From JBKHYJ01 sp046565505 (lineage in GTDB: Bacteria; Acidobacteriota; Blastocatellia; UBA7656), in the NCBI GenBank assembly GCA_046565505.1, contig JBKHYJ010000061.1:62001-126000 (forward strand): a stretch of DNA of 64,000 nt. The letters are read 5' to 3'. The position numbers and the translations under genes were made by a program. The notes beneath the pieces were generated by a model, which saw only the letters and a list, made by a program, of their open reading frames with translations, made no database searches and had not been told where the DNA came from. Positions within the stretch are counted from its first letter, which is position 1, and every line of letters begins with the position of its first letter. Shown piece after piece: positions 36,498-46,516 of this stretch.

Positions 36498-38435
36498 CTA
36501 CTTTCGCTTTTCGTCCGCGCGGACCAGGCTCGCTCTCACCTGCGCGACCGTCATGGCGGCGGCGTAAGCGTAGCCCGACAGGTAGATCATCAAAAACGGA
36601 AGCGTCCCGAAGATGTGGCTCTTAACCGCGTACCAGATCGTGAAGATGAAGTAGAGCGCGAAAGCCAGCTCGACCCACGGCAGGGATGAGCCCCGCGGCA
36701 CGTAACTCTTCTTCAGCCATGTCGTGTCGCCGCTCTCTTCTATGCGGTACTTCGGGGTGCGCACGAACGGCGTCCTCACGCCCAGCAGGGCCTCGATCAC
36801 CGCTCGGGCGTTTGAAAACGTCAGCGCGATGCCCATGCTCATGACGAATGGCATGTACTTGATCGTGCTCTTCCAGGTCTTCGGGTGCAGGTGCCATTGG
36901 GTCACCAGGTAGTAGACGATCACAGAGGCGGTCGAGAACGTCAGTATTGGGATGTCGAGGGCGAACAGGTGAAACAGCCCCTGGTTGTAGCGCACGATCA
37001 GTATTGGGAGGTTGATGAGCGCGAGCACTATCACGAGCGGGGCGGCGAGGTTGCCCGTGAGGCGGAAGAATTGTTCGAGCTTGACGCGCAGCGGGAGCCG
37101 CGGGTCGCGCCACATCCGGCCGAGCAGTTTCATCCCCACCTGCACGACGCCCTTCGCCCACCGCTTTTGCTGCGACTTGAACGCGCTCATCTCGACCGGC
37201 AGCTCCGCGGGCACGTCGTCGTCCACGAGGTAAACGAACCGCCACCCCATCAACTGCGCGCGGTAGGACAGGTCCGTGTCTTCGGCCAGAGTGTCATGCT
37301 GCCAGCCGCCCGACCACTCGATGGCTTCGCGCCGCCACATGCCAGCCGTGCCGTTGAAGTTGAAGAAGCCGCCGCAGCGGTTGCGCGCCGTCTGCTCTAT
37401 GACGAAATGCCCGTCGAGCATTATCCCCTGCACTTTCGTGAGCAGCGAGTAGTCTTCGTTTATATGGCTCCAGCGCATCTGCACCATGCCGACCCGCCCG
37501 TCTGTGAAATAATCTACCATCCTGCGCACGCAGTCCGGCCGCGGGGCGAAGTCCGCGTCGAAGATCAGAAGCAACTCGCCCGATGATTTTTTAAGCCCCG
37601 CCTCGAGCGCGCCCGCTTTGAAGCCCGCGCGGTCCAGGCGGTGGTGGTAAGTGATGTCGAACCCTTCGTCGAAATACTTCCTCACGGCGCGCGAGGCGAT
37701 CTCCACCGTGTCGTCTGTCGAATCGTCCAGCACCTGAATCTCCAGCAACTCCCGGGGGTAGTCGATCCTGACGACCGAATCGATTAGCCGCTCCGCCACG
37801 TACATCTCGTTGAAGAGGGGCAGCTGCACGGTGATGCGCGGCAGGCGGTTCGCGGCGTACCTCGCCCCCGGCCGCGGGCGGTGATTGCGGTAGCGAAGAA
37901 ACAGGTAGATTAGCCTGTAGCGGTAGACGCCATAGACCGACAGCAGCCCGAGTATGCTGAAATAGGCCCACATGAAATACAGGTCGAGCGAGTCGTTGAC
38001 GTTGAGGTAGCTTATGTTACCCGCTGGGTAGCCCCCGCCCTGCGCCTCGGCCGACGCGACGAATTTATCTATCGCCCTGCTGCCGGTCTCCCTGACCGGC
38101 TGGGCGAGCAGCTCCATCTCGGCGGTCTTTTGGGCGCTTACCTGCGCGACGCCGAGCATTCCCTCGACGCCCGGGCAGGCCGAATCCAGCACGTAGCGGC
38201 CCGGCTCCAGGTCTTCGAGCGCGAAGGCGCCCTTATCGTCGGAGGTCGTTTCGTACAGCTTCCCCGTCGCGCTGTTACGCGCCCTCACCGTCAGCCCATG
38301 CATGACGTAGCCGCGCACTTCAGTGATTTTCCCATGAATTGAGCCGGCCGCTTCAGCGCGCGCTGAAGCGGCCGTCAGCGAAAACAGACTCATCAGTAAC
38401 AGTGATTCGTATAACTTCGTCATAATCATCTTCAC
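36498..38435 (-). CDS. GT2 processive glycosyltransferase (cellulose-synthase-like) fused to an exported Ig-like domain
   Basis: 645 residues. N-terminal signal-like helix, then a carboxypeptidase-regulatory-like beta domain (about 30-105, GKITEVRGYVMHGLTVRAR). A transmembrane helix (about 150-170) precedes the cytoplasmic GT2 domain, with DDSTDD, DADFAP, EDTDLS and QQKRW, the D,D,D,QxxRW set of processive beta-glycan synthases. Four or so helices follow, including the pore. It probably makes an exopolysaccharide, using UDP- or GDP-sugars. No BcsB or BcsC-like gene is adjacent. Start is GTG 38435, or ATG 38429 or 38423 in the same frame. Confidence 0.82.
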   Translation of the reverse strand: MKMIMTKLYESLLLMSLFSLTAASARAEAAGSIHGKITEVRGYVMHGLTVRARNSATGKLYETTSDDKGAFALEDLEPGRYVLDSACPGVEGMLGVAQVSAQKTAEMELLAQPVRETGSRAIDKFVASAEAQGGGYPAGNISYLNVNDSLDLYFMWAYFSILGLLSVYGVYRYRLIYLFLRYRNHRPRPGARYAANRLPRITVQLPLFNEMYVAERLIDSVVRIDYPRELLEIQVLDDSTDDTVEIASRAVRKYFDEGFDITYHHRLDRAGFKAGALEAGLKKSSGELLLIFDADFAPRPDCVRRMVDYFTDGRVGMVQMRWSHINEDYSLLTKVQGIMLDGHFVIEQTARNRCGGFFNFNGTAGMWRREAIEWSGGWQHDTLAEDTDLSYRAQLMGWRFVYLVDDDVPAELPVEMSAFKSQQKRWAKGVVQVGMKLLGRMWRDPRLPLRVKLEQFFRLTGNLAAPLVIVLALINLPILIVRYNQGLFHLFALDIPILTFSTASVIVYYLVTQWHLHPKTWKSTIKYMPFVMSMGIALTFSNARAVIEALLGVRTPFVRTPKYRIEESGDTTWLKKSYVPRGSSLPWVELAFALYFIFTIWYAVKSHIFGTLPFLMIYLSGYAYAAAMTVAQVRASLVRADEKRK

Positions 38436-38631
38436 GATTTACGGGCGCGCTCCGGCGCGCGGTAAGCTCAAGACGGCATTCGGCCAAGCGGAAAGTATAG
38501 GGACGCATGGCGCCTATTTCAAGGTCAGGCCGGTCCGGCGCGCGTGGCGAGATTAACTTACGGAATTAAAATTTCTCGCAGACGACTGATGGCCGCCGGC
38601 CCCGCGAGCAGCCTACGCACGTAGCCGCTCG

Positions 38632-39249
38632 CTAATATGGCGGCGAGTCGCCGCCCCCGTAAGGCGCTTGATCGGGCGGGGGGATCGGCCCGCCGGGCGG
38701 CGGCGAGGGCGGCGCGAAGCCCTGCGAAGGGCCGCCGTCAGGAGGAGGCCATTGCGGAGGGTTCGGCTGGCCCTTGCGCCTCTCAAAGATTGATACGCCT
38801 ATGACGCCGCCGAGTGTGGCGAAGCTCATAAACAAGAGCGCGAAGATGAGCCAGATTAAAAGGGCAGACAGCAAGGAGTTATTCTGCATGAAGTCGACCA
38901 CGCGCCTGACGGATTCCTGCGTGGCGGGGTCATTCGTCGCCTCGCCCCTTGCGACCATTTCGGCGGTGACCGCGCCCCAAGACATCATTATGAACGGCAC
39001 GGCGGCCACCAGGAAGATCAACGAGCCCACCACGCCCGCGAGCAGCCCCGCCATCGCGCCCTCCCCCGCGCTGACGCGGAGGGCGGGCGAGCGTTTTATG
39101 AGCATGTAGGCCGCCGCCGCCCCGCCGACGATGGCCCATAGGCAACAGCAAAAATTAGCGAATGGGATAAACGAGCTGGCGATTGTGCCGAGGCCGATTA
39201 TGAGGCCGCCTGCGATGGCGGGGAGAAGGTTGCGGGGTCTTTCAGCCAA
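38632..39249 (-). CDS. Four-helix membrane protein with Pro-rich tail
   Basis: 205 residues, TTG start with GGAG upstream. Four hydrophobic segments (about 8-30, 32-52, 62-88 and 125-150). The tail (about 155-205) is Pro/Gly-rich with PPP runs, and likely cytoplasmic and disordered. Family not recognised. Ends 127 nt upstream of the GT2 gene in the same direction. Confidence 0.55.
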   Translation of the reverse strand: MAERPRNLLPAIAGGLIIGLGTIASSFIPFANFCCCLWAIVGGAAAAYMLIKRSPALRVSAGEGAMAGLLAGVVGSLIFLVAAVPFIMMSWGAVTAEMVARGEATNDPATQESVRRVVDFMQNNSLLSALLIWLIFALLFMSFATLGGVIGVSIFERRKGQPNPPQWPPPDGGPSQGFAPPSPPPGGPIPPPDQAPYGGGDSPPY

Positions 39250-39317
39250 TAGGTTTCTCCAAAGCGACAGGCAGGCGGTCGGTCAGCGGTCTCCGGCCGC
39301 CAGCGGCTCATTCCCCG

Positions 39318-40364
39318 TCAAAATCTGACAACCGTGTCGGGGCCGCCCTCGACGTGCACCGTGTCGATAAATCGCACGCGCTTGGTCCGCTCGGTCGCCA
39401 TGATGACGGACGAAGTGCGCGTACCCGTGCCGAAGAATCGCACGCCGCGCAGCAGCGTCCCGTCCGTCACCCCCGTCGCGGCGAATATGATCTTTTTGCC
39501 CGGCGCGAGGTCGTCCGTATCGTAGATGCGGTGAGGGTCTTTGATGCCCATCTCCTGCATCCGCTCCACCACGTCGTCGCCTATGCGGCTCCGGTCGTCG
39601 AGGTCTTCGAGTTGCTCTTTCAGCACGAAGCGCGCCAGTATCTGCCCGTTCAGGCACTTCATCGCGGCCGAGGTCAGCACGCCTTCGGGCGCGCCGCCCG
39701 TCCCCATCACAGCGTGCACGCCGGAGCCGGCGACGGCGGCCGAGATGCCCGCCGACAAGTCCCCATCCGATATGAGCCGTATGCGCGCGCCGGCCTCGCG
39801 TATGTCGGCGATGAGCTTTTTGTGGCGCGGTCGGTCGAGCACTATGACGACCAGGTCTTCGATGTCGCGGTTGAGGCGGCGCGCTATGCTGCGCAGGTTG
39901 TCTTTGACCGGGGCGTCGAGGTCCACGGCGCCTTTCGACGACGGCCCCACGACTAGCTTTTGCATGTAAACGTCTGGCGCGTGCAGCAGCCCGCCCTTTT
40001 CCGAGCAGGCCATGACGGCGATGGCATTCGACGAGCCCGTGGCGCAAAGGTTGGTGCCTTCGAGCGGGTCTACCGCTATATCAACTTCGGGGTACTGAGC
40101 GCCTTCCTCTTCGGCCTCCTTGTAGCCGAGGCCGACCTTCTCCCCGATATAGAGCATGGGCGCTTCGTCGCGCTCGCCCTCCCCGATCACTATCTCGCCG
40201 CGCATCGGCACCGTGTCCATAATCCCGCGCATCGCCTCGACCGCGACGTGATCGGAATACTTGCGGTCCCCCTGCCCCATCGTGTGCGCAGAGGCGATGG
40301 CGGCGGCCTCGACGACTCGCAAGAAGTCCAGACCCAGTTCGTGCTCCATTCGTCTTTCTCTCAT
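39318..40364 (-). CDS. glpX: Class II fructose-1,6-bisphosphatase (GlpX)
   Basis: 348 residues. I chose the ATG at 40364 because GGAGG lies 6 nt upstream; the ATG at 40370 directly abuts it. GlpX signatures: DRKYSDHVAVEAMR, GEIVIGEGERDEAPML (metal-binding Glu), DIAVDPLEGTNLCATG (active-site Asp-Pro-x-Glu-Gly) and GVHAVMGTGGAPEG. Dephosphorylates fructose-1,6-bisphosphate in gluconeogenesis; may also act on sedoheptulose-1,7-bisphosphate. Confidence 0.95.
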   Translation of the reverse strand: MRERRMEHELGLDFLRVVEAAAIASAHTMGQGDRKYSDHVAVEAMRGIMDTVPMRGEIVIGEGERDEAPMLYIGEKVGLGYKEAEEEGAQYPEVDIAVDPLEGTNLCATGSSNAIAVMACSEKGGLLHAPDVYMQKLVVGPSSKGAVDLDAPVKDNLRSIARRLNRDIEDLVVIVLDRPRHKKLIADIREAGARIRLISDGDLSAGISAAVAGSGVHAVMGTGGAPEGVLTSAAMKCLNGQILARFVLKEQLEDLDDRSRIGDDVVERMQEMGIKDPHRIYDTDDLAPGKKIIFAATGVTDGTLLRGVRFFGTGTRTSSVIMATERTKRVRFIDTVHVEGGPDTVVRF

Positions 40365-40654
40365 CGTCATCCTCCGGTCTATCGCGCGGCGGCCCGAGCG
40401 TGTAAGGCGCGCGCGGCGCCTATTTTATATCAGCATTTCGTAGTCTCTACAATCCGTTTCAAAGCGCGGGGTTATGTCAATGGCGGGCAATCAGACATGA
40501 GGTCATGACTGCCGCCCGGCGCTGCCCCCAAGCAGGCCGCGCCGGAACGCTAGCCCGCTTCTGCCGCATGCCGCGGCAGGCTTGACTGGGCGGAGAGATT
40601 CGCCGAAACTTGTCTTGGACGCCTTTGCGAGTAGGGGGTAGCGGGAGAGTCATT

Positions 40655-41014
40655 ATGTCCTCTAAGATACTCGTGGTCGAAGATAATGAGAGCGCGCGCG
40701 AGATGCTATGCGAGTTCCTCCGCAGTAATGGCTTCAAGGTCATTCATGCGGAGAATGGCCTGGCCGGGTACGACAAGGCAAAAGACGAGCGCCCCGATTT
40801 AATCATCACAGACCTCTGCATGCCCATCCTCGATGGGATCGATATGATAAAGCTAATCAGGAACCATTCGGACTTCGATAGGGTCCCGATACTGGCCCTG
40901 ACGGCGTTCAAAGGTGAGTTGACGAGTCAGGCGATCAAGGCGGGGGCTGACAGGGCGCTACAGAAGCCGATAGACTTTGACTACTTTGTTAACGCCATCG
41001 AGCGGCTCGTGTGA
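40655..41014 (+). CDS. Single-domain response regulator (CheY-like)
   Basis: 119 residues from ATG 40655 (GGAG upstream). The frame extends 15 codons further up but the receiver fold starts here. Acidic pair ED at 9-10, phospho-acceptor Asp in IITDLCMPILDG, switch Thr in LALTAFKG, and Lys in LQKPIDFD. No output domain, so it must act by protein contact; the partner kinase is not here. Confidence 0.9.
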   Translation: MSSKILVVEDNESAREMLCEFLRSNGFKVIHAENGLAGYDKAKDERPDLIITDLCMPILDGIDMIKLIRNHSDFDRVPILALTAFKGELTSQAIKAGADRALQKPIDFDYFVNAIERLV

Positions 41015-41233
41015 GCCGGCGCCGGGCTCAGGCTGTAGCGAGGCGAGCCTCCCCATTTAACATTCCCGGCCATCTTTTTGCATCATTCAAATCTTTTTTG
41101 ACGTCATATATGGCGAGCGATACTAGCCACAGGTCCCGTGTCGCTCGGCAGCCCTGACAATCATTCCCTGGGAACATCCTATCTCAATTCAAGTTGATGT
41201 CGAGCGCAAGAGCCGACTTGTGGGAGCCTCGCC

Positions 41234-44200
41234 ATGCCAAAGAGAAGAATGCCTGCCGGGCTTTTCTTATCGTTCCTAGTTTCCGCCCTGATATTACCGC
41301 CTTCAAATTTATTGAAAACCGACGCGAGAATCTTTCGACCAAAGATGAAAACCGCGGGCATGCGGACGGCTTTAGTGGCCGGCGCGCTCGTGATCAACGA
41401 ATACCTCGCCGACCCGCCGCCTGGGCTCGCGGGCGACGCGAACGGCGACGGCGCGCGCGACGCCGCGCAAGATGAATTTGTGGAGCTAGTCAACACGACT
41501 GCCGCCACGCTCGACATAAGCGGTTTCACCATCAGCGACGCGACGACGGTCAGGTTCACGGTCCCCGCGGGCAGGGCGATCCCGCCCGGCGAAGCGGCCG
41601 TCATTTTCGGCGGCGGGACCCCGACGGGCCCGTTCGGCAACGCCGCGGCGAACGGGCTGGTGTTTGCCATCGGCGGCGCGGGCCTTTCCCTTAACAATGG
41701 CGCAGACTCGATAATAGTCAAAGACAACTTCGGGGCGGAAGCCGCCAGGCATGACTACCCGCCGCCTAACAGCGGCATCGGCCAGGCCCTCGCCCGCAGC
41801 CCGGACGTGACGGGCAGCTTTGTCGCGCACTCGTCGGCGGCCGGCAGCGGGGGCAGACTATTCTCGCCGGGGACGCGCGCGAGCGGCACCCCATTTACGA
41901 CCACGGACCCTGTGATAATTTCGGTGGCGCCGAATGCCGCTATAGTCGGGAGCGGCGAAGTAGAGATTTTTATCACCGGCGGCAACTTTCAAAGCGGCTC
42001 GCAGGCCCTTCTGGATGGCTCGGCGATAAGCGCTACTTTCATCACCGCCGCGGAACTCGGCGCACGGATCCCAGCCTCTATTACCGACGCGGCAGGCTCG
42101 CACGCCATCACTGTCCGCAACCCCGACATGGCCGTATCGAATCCTGTGCCTTTCACGGTGCTGGGCGCAATCGGAATTAACGAATTTCTCGCGGACCCGC
42201 CCGATGGCGCGGCGGGTGACGCCAACGGCGATGGCGTTCGCGATTCTTCACAGGATGAATTCATCGAGGTAATCAACCGTACGGCGGCCCCCGTCAACGT
42301 CGGCGGATTCTCCGTTAGAGACGCGGATGCCGTGCGGTTCACTTTCCCGCATGGGGCGACCATTCCAGCGGGCGAGGTCGCGATCATCTTCGGAGGCGGC
42401 AGCCCGCGCGGCGCGTTCGGCAACGCGGGCGCGAATGGGCTTGTATTCACCGCCTCATTATCCCTTAACAATTCGGGCGACACCGTCACCGTCAAAGACG
42501 GCGCGGGCGTCGCCGTCGAATCAATCGCGTATGGGCCGGGCGAAGGCAACGCCAACCAGTCTATCAACCGCAACCCGGACGGTGAAGGCGTAAGCTTCGC
42601 GCCGCATACCTCCATAGCGGGGAGCGGCGGGCGGCTCTTCTCTCCGGGTACGCGCGCCGACGGCCGTGCTTTTACTACAGCGCCTCGCATTACGAGGATC
42701 AGCCCCGACCGCGCGGCCGGCGGGGCCGCCCCATTCGACCTGTCGGTTCAAGGCGTGGGCTTTGAATCTACTTCGACAGTCCTCATCGACGCCGCGCCCG
42801 CCGAGGCAAGGCTCGTATCGGCGGGCGAGATGGTTGCCCGCGTGCCCGCGAGCGTGACCGCGGTCGCGGGCGGCCATGCCGTACAGGTGCGCAACGAGGG
42901 GGGCAACCGCTCGAACGCAGTCATGCTTGACATCACTCCACCGCCGCCCTCGCTCGCATCGCTGGTGCCGAGGCTGGTGCTAGTCGGCGCGAGCGGTTTC
43001 ACTTTGTTCGCCGCGGGTGAAAACTTCGTCCCGTCATCCGCCGTGTTGATCGAGGATTCGCCGCTCGCGACTACCTTCATAAGCGCACGCGAATTGCGCG
43101 CGGTAGTGCCTGCGTCATTCGTGTCGACCGTCGGGGTCAGGCGTGTCCGCGTCCGCAACGCGGATGGGCAACAATCTAACGTGTCATTTCTTGAGGTCGT
43201 GCAGCCAGGCGTTCAAGTCACGTCCGTATCGCCCGCACAGGCGGTCGCCGGAGGGCCGCCGTTCACCATGATTGTCGCCGGTAGGAACTTCAGGAGCGGG
43301 GCGGCGGTCCTGTTCGATCAAACGCCTCTCGAAACGCGGTTCGTTTCGGCGACGGAGCTTCGGGCGGCGGTGACCGCAGAACTGCTGACGACCGCGGGCC
43401 TGCGGGCCGTCTCTGTTCAGAGTATTGACGGGGCCATGTCGAACGAAGCCATCTTCCGGGTCACCCCCGACCCGCCATTAATTCATTCGATCGACCCGCT
43501 TTCAATAATTGAAGGCGGCGGCGAGGCCACGGTCACGATCACCGGCGAGAAGTTTCGGCGCGGCGCACTGGTCCGCATCGTCGAAGCCGACAGGGCCGGG
43601 GCGCAACTGGACGCGGCGTTCATCTCGGGCACGCGGCTAGAAGTGACACTCCCCGCCGCGGCCTCGGAGGTCGCGGGGAGTGTGGCGCTCAGGGTCGAGA
43701 ACCCGGATTTCGGCGTCTCAAACACGGTGACGCTGAAGGTGTTAATCAGGGACCCGCTCGTCATCAACGAATACCTCGCCGACCCGCCAGAGGGCCCGGC
43801 CGGCGACGCCAATGGCGACGGCACGCGCAACTCATCTCAAGATGAGTTCGTCGAGATAGTCAACCGGACCGCAGAGCCTATAGACCTGTCGGGCTACAGT
43901 TTGTCCGACAGCGAGCAAGTGCGCCACGTATTCGCGGCCGGAACAACCTTGCCCGCGTTTGAAGCCGTAGTCGTTTTCGGCGGCGGCTCGCCTTCCGGGC
44001 GCTTCGGCAACGCCGCCGAAAACCGGCTTGTGCTGAAAGCGTCAACCGGAGGGCTGTCATTAAACAACGGCGGCGACACGATCAAACTTGAAGACGCCCT
44101 GGGCCGCCTGCTGCAAGAAGTGAAGTTCGGCGGCGCCGAGGGCGGAGCAAATCAATCCATCAACCGTGACCCCGACGCGGACGGCGCGGGCTTCTCGCGC

Positions 44201-45064
44201 CACACGGATGTCGCGGGGGATGCCGGCAGGTTGTTTTCCCCCGGCGCGAAAGCGACGGGCGGCGCGTTTACTGTTAAGCCCGTCATTAGCTCGCTCGCGC
44301 CCGCGACCGTCCGCGCCGGCTCAGCCACGACGACGCTTTCGGTCTCGGGCAGCAACTTTCTGCCCGGGGCCATTGTGTTATTCAACCAGGCTCAACTCGC
44401 GACTACCTATCGCTCGGACGCGCTGCTTGAGGCCGTGGTTGAGGCGAAGTCCCTAACCGAAGGCGGGGCGGCCGAAGTGCAGGCGCGAAATCCTAAGGGC
44501 GAGCTTTCCGCGAGCGTCAAGCTGTTTGTAAAGGACGACCCGCCGCTCGTCCTGCGACTGTCTCCGCAAAAGACCGGCACCGGCGCCGAGGGCCTACAAC
44601 TCATGATTGAAGGCGAGCGGTTCCAGCGCGGCGCAATCGCGGCGATAGCAGGCGCGACGGTAGAGACGAAATTCATCACCTCGACTTCGCTCCTGGCGGC
44701 GCCGCCGGATCGTTTCTTCAGGCAGGCGGCGGAGCTTGAAGTCCGCGTGCTCAACAGTGACGGCAACCAATCGAACGTGTTGAAACTTACGGTGGAGAAT
44801 GGCCCGCTCATAACGCGATTGTCGCGCCCGCGTTTGAAGGCCGGAAGGGGCGCGGCCGACATCACGCTAGGCGGCATCGCGTTCAAGCCCGACGTCGTGT
44901 TATTCGTCAACGGCGTCGCGGCGGCGACCACGTTCGTCAGCGACACAGTAATCACCGCCCGAATACCTGGTGAGGCGACAAGCAGGCCGGGCGCTCTCAC
45001 GCTCCAGGCTCGCCATGCGGATGGCGGCAGGTCGAATAAAGTTACCGTCAGGGTCGTTGACTGA
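41234..45064 (+). CDS. Giant secreted lamin-tail / IPT repeat protein
   Basis: 1276 residues, ATG 41234 with GGGAG upstream. A signal-like N-terminus (about 8-27). Three lamin-tail domains, each starting I-N-E-[YF]-L-A-D-P-P and carrying a GDANGDG calcium-like loop, begin near residues 53, 313 and 842. Each is followed by two or more IPT/TIG beta-sandwich repeats (for example SVSPAQAVAGGPPFTMIVAGRNF). In all about 13-14 modules. The DNA of the first and third lamin-tail units is very similar (41391 and 43757). Probably an extracellular or surface matrix protein; binding partner unknown. Confidence 0.75.
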   Translation: MPKRRMPAGLFLSFLVSALILPPSNLLKTDARIFRPKMKTAGMRTALVAGALVINEYLADPPPGLAGDANGDGARDAAQDEFVELVNTTAATLDISGFTISDATTVRFTVPAGRAIPPGEAAVIFGGGTPTGPFGNAAANGLVFAIGGAGLSLNNGADSIIVKDNFGAEAARHDYPPPNSGIGQALARSPDVTGSFVAHSSAAGSGGRLFSPGTRASGTPFTTTDPVIISVAPNAAIVGSGEVEIFITGGNFQSGSQALLDGSAISATFITAAELGARIPASITDAAGSHAITVRNPDMAVSNPVPFTVLGAIGINEFLADPPDGAAGDANGDGVRDSSQDEFIEVINRTAAPVNVGGFSVRDADAVRFTFPHGATIPAGEVAIIFGGGSPRGAFGNAGANGLVFTASLSLNNSGDTVTVKDGAGVAVESIAYGPGEGNANQSINRNPDGEGVSFAPHTSIAGSGGRLFSPGTRADGRAFTTAPRITRISPDRAAGGAAPFDLSVQGVGFESTSTVLIDAAPAEARLVSAGEMVARVPASVTAVAGGHAVQVRNEGGNRSNAVMLDITPPPPSLASLVPRLVLVGASGFTLFAAGENFVPSSAVLIEDSPLATTFISARELRAVVPASFVSTVGVRRVRVRNADGQQSNVSFLEVVQPGVQVTSVSPAQAVAGGPPFTMIVAGRNFRSGAAVLFDQTPLETRFVSATELRAAVTAELLTTAGLRAVSVQSIDGAMSNEAIFRVTPDPPLIHSIDPLSIIEGGGEATVTITGEKFRRGALVRIVEADRAGAQLDAAFISGTRLEVTLPAAASEVAGSVALRVENPDFGVSNTVTLKVLIRDPLVINEYLADPPEGPAGDANGDGTRNSSQDEFVEIVNRTAEPIDLSGYSLSDSEQVRHVFAAGTTLPAFEAVVVFGGGSPSGRFGNAAENRLVLKASTGGLSLNNGGDTIKLEDALGRLLQEVKFGGAEGGANQSINRDPDADGAGFSRHTDVAGDAGRLFSPGAKATGGAFTVKPVISSLAPATVRAGSATTTLSVSGSNFLPGAIVLFNQAQLATTYRSDALLEAVVEAKSLTEGGAAEVQARNPKGELSASVKLFVKDDPPLVLRLSPQKTGTGAEGLQLMIEGERFQRGAIAAIAGATVETKFITSTSLLAAPPDRFFRQAAELEVRVLNSDGNQSNVLKLTVENGPLITRLSRPRLKAGRGAADITLGGIAFKPDVVLFVNGVAAATTFVSDTVITARIPGEATSRPGALTLQARHADGGRSNKVTVRVVD

Positions 45065-45388
45065 ATACCTTTGAGTAACACCCGGGGAGAATGTCTCGCG
45101 CGGGGGAGACGGGCGCAAGGAGCTTGAAGTCGCCTTCGTGGCACTTGGCGGGCTTTGCGGGCCTGTGCGCGGAGACTTCCCCGCTTCTGCCTCGCCCGAG
45201 ATGATCTCGCCGGCCGCCTTGAAGGCGGCGCGCCCGGCTGGCGGGGGCGTTCCGCCCCGCCGCTTTAAAAAACCTCCTTCTTCCATGCATCGGTTTATAC
45301 ACTCGGCCGCGGGGTGTTAAAATTTGTATCAGGAAATATGCTTTTCTCCTTTCGTCAAGGATGCCATAAGCGGCAAAGGAAATTTTGA
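45065..45388 (+). other. Intergenic region before the Ycf48-like gene
   Basis: 324 nt, GC-rich in its first two thirds. It has an 8-bp hairpin with arms GCCGCCTT and AAGGCGGC (centred near 45225) and a second GGCGGGG/CCCCGCC stem near 45250. No clear gene. An AT-rich tract (45295-45380) leads into the ribosome site AAAGGA. Confidence 0.4.
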
Positions 45389-46516
45389 ATGTTGAAAACT
45401 AGACTCCTCTTAGCTCTACTCGCGTCGGCCGCGGCCATCTCTATGGCGTGTTCGGACGCTAAAGCGCCGGGTGGCTGGGTGACGCTGGACACCGGGACCG
45501 GGGATGCCTTCTACAGCGTCAATTTTGTCAACGAGAGCGTCGGGTGGATCAACGGGCAGAGCGGCCGCACGTACGAGCCTCCCGAAGGTAATCAGAATGC
45601 TAACAAGGCGGCGAAGGCGGCCAAGCCGGGCCAGAAGGTTGAGGACCCTCTCCAGGCAAACCAGGGCTTCGAGGTCTTGCAAACCACCGATGGCGGCCAG
45701 ACTTGGCGACAGATGCCCGACCAGTTCAAAAACAAGATTCGCTCCGTCTGGTTCGTGGACCCGCAGCAGGGGTGGGCGCTCACGATTGACCGAAACATCC
45801 TGCGGACGACTGACGGCGGTGTCAGTTGGGTGCTCCAGCGCAAAGCCGGGACTGTCAAGCTGAAGCTGTTCGGGAATCGCCGCCAGCCGGAGATGGATCA
45901 GCCCGAACAGGTGGATAACATACGCTTCATCGACGCCAATCATGGGTGGGCCTGGGGCGGCGGCCGCAAGGATGAATACTCAGAGCAGCCGGGCGTTTTC
46001 CTCACGACTATCGACGGGGGGCAAAACTGGAACAATATACCCTTCCCATTCGATCAGCCCGCGCTGGCGGTCTTCTTTTTGAATAAAACTAACGCATGGG
46101 CGAGCACGGAGGGCGGCTTCTACAGGACGACGGATGGCGGCGTCACCTGGGCAAAGGTTCAGACCAAGCTGCCGGAGCTGGCTTTCAATTCGCTGTTTTT
46201 TGTCGACGAGAACAACGGCTGGGCTGTGGGTCGTAGCGGCCGAATAGCAAAGACCGCGGATGGCGGGCGCACGTGGACTAAGCTTTACCAGATCAAAGAT
46301 GAGTTCGTGATGCGCGATATTTTCTTCGCCGACCGCAATCATGGCTGGGCAGTGGGCGAGGACGGGGCAATACTATACACCTCCGATGGCGATGCCACCT
46401 GGATTAACGTGGGCGCGCCGGTGCCTGCCAGGCTGATGGACGTTGTATTCGTGGGCAGCCGCGCCGGGTGGGCGGTGGGCCTGGGAGGGGTTGTCCTCCG
46501 CTATGAGCCGAAATAG
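45389..46516 (+). CDS. Ycf48-like beta-propeller lipoprotein
   Basis: 375 residues. Lipobox SMAC with Cys21 as the lipidated residue. Then repeats with the pattern TTDGGxTW (LQTTDGGQTWR, LRTTDGGVSWV, YRTTDGGVTWA, AKTADGGRTWT) and GWAVG strands, the signature of seven-bladed Ycf48/BNR-type propellers. In phototrophs Ycf48 assists photosystem assembly; in other bacteria these are outer-face lipoproteins of unknown partner. AAAGGA precedes the ATG. Confidence 0.8.
   Translation: MLKTRLLLALLASAAAISMACSDAKAPGGWVTLDTGTGDAFYSVNFVNESVGWINGQSGRTYEPPEGNQNANKAAKAAKPGQKVEDPLQANQGFEVLQTTDGGQTWRQMPDQFKNKIRSVWFVDPQQGWALTIDRNILRTTDGGVSWVLQRKAGTVKLKLFGNRRQPEMDQPEQVDNIRFIDANHGWAWGGGRKDEYSEQPGVFLTTIDGGQNWNNIPFPFDQPALAVFFLNKTNAWASTEGGFYRTTDGGVTWAKVQTKLPELAFNSLFFVDENNGWAVGRSGRIAKTADGGRTWTKLYQIKDEFVMRDIFFADRNHGWAVGEDGAILYTSDGDATWINVGAPVPARLMDVVFVGSRAGWAVGLGGVVLRYEPK

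Noticed and set aside
41391..43800. Possible CRISPR-like or VNTR repeats
   Set aside because: The repeats are coding modules of one large protein with irregular spacing and differing sequence.
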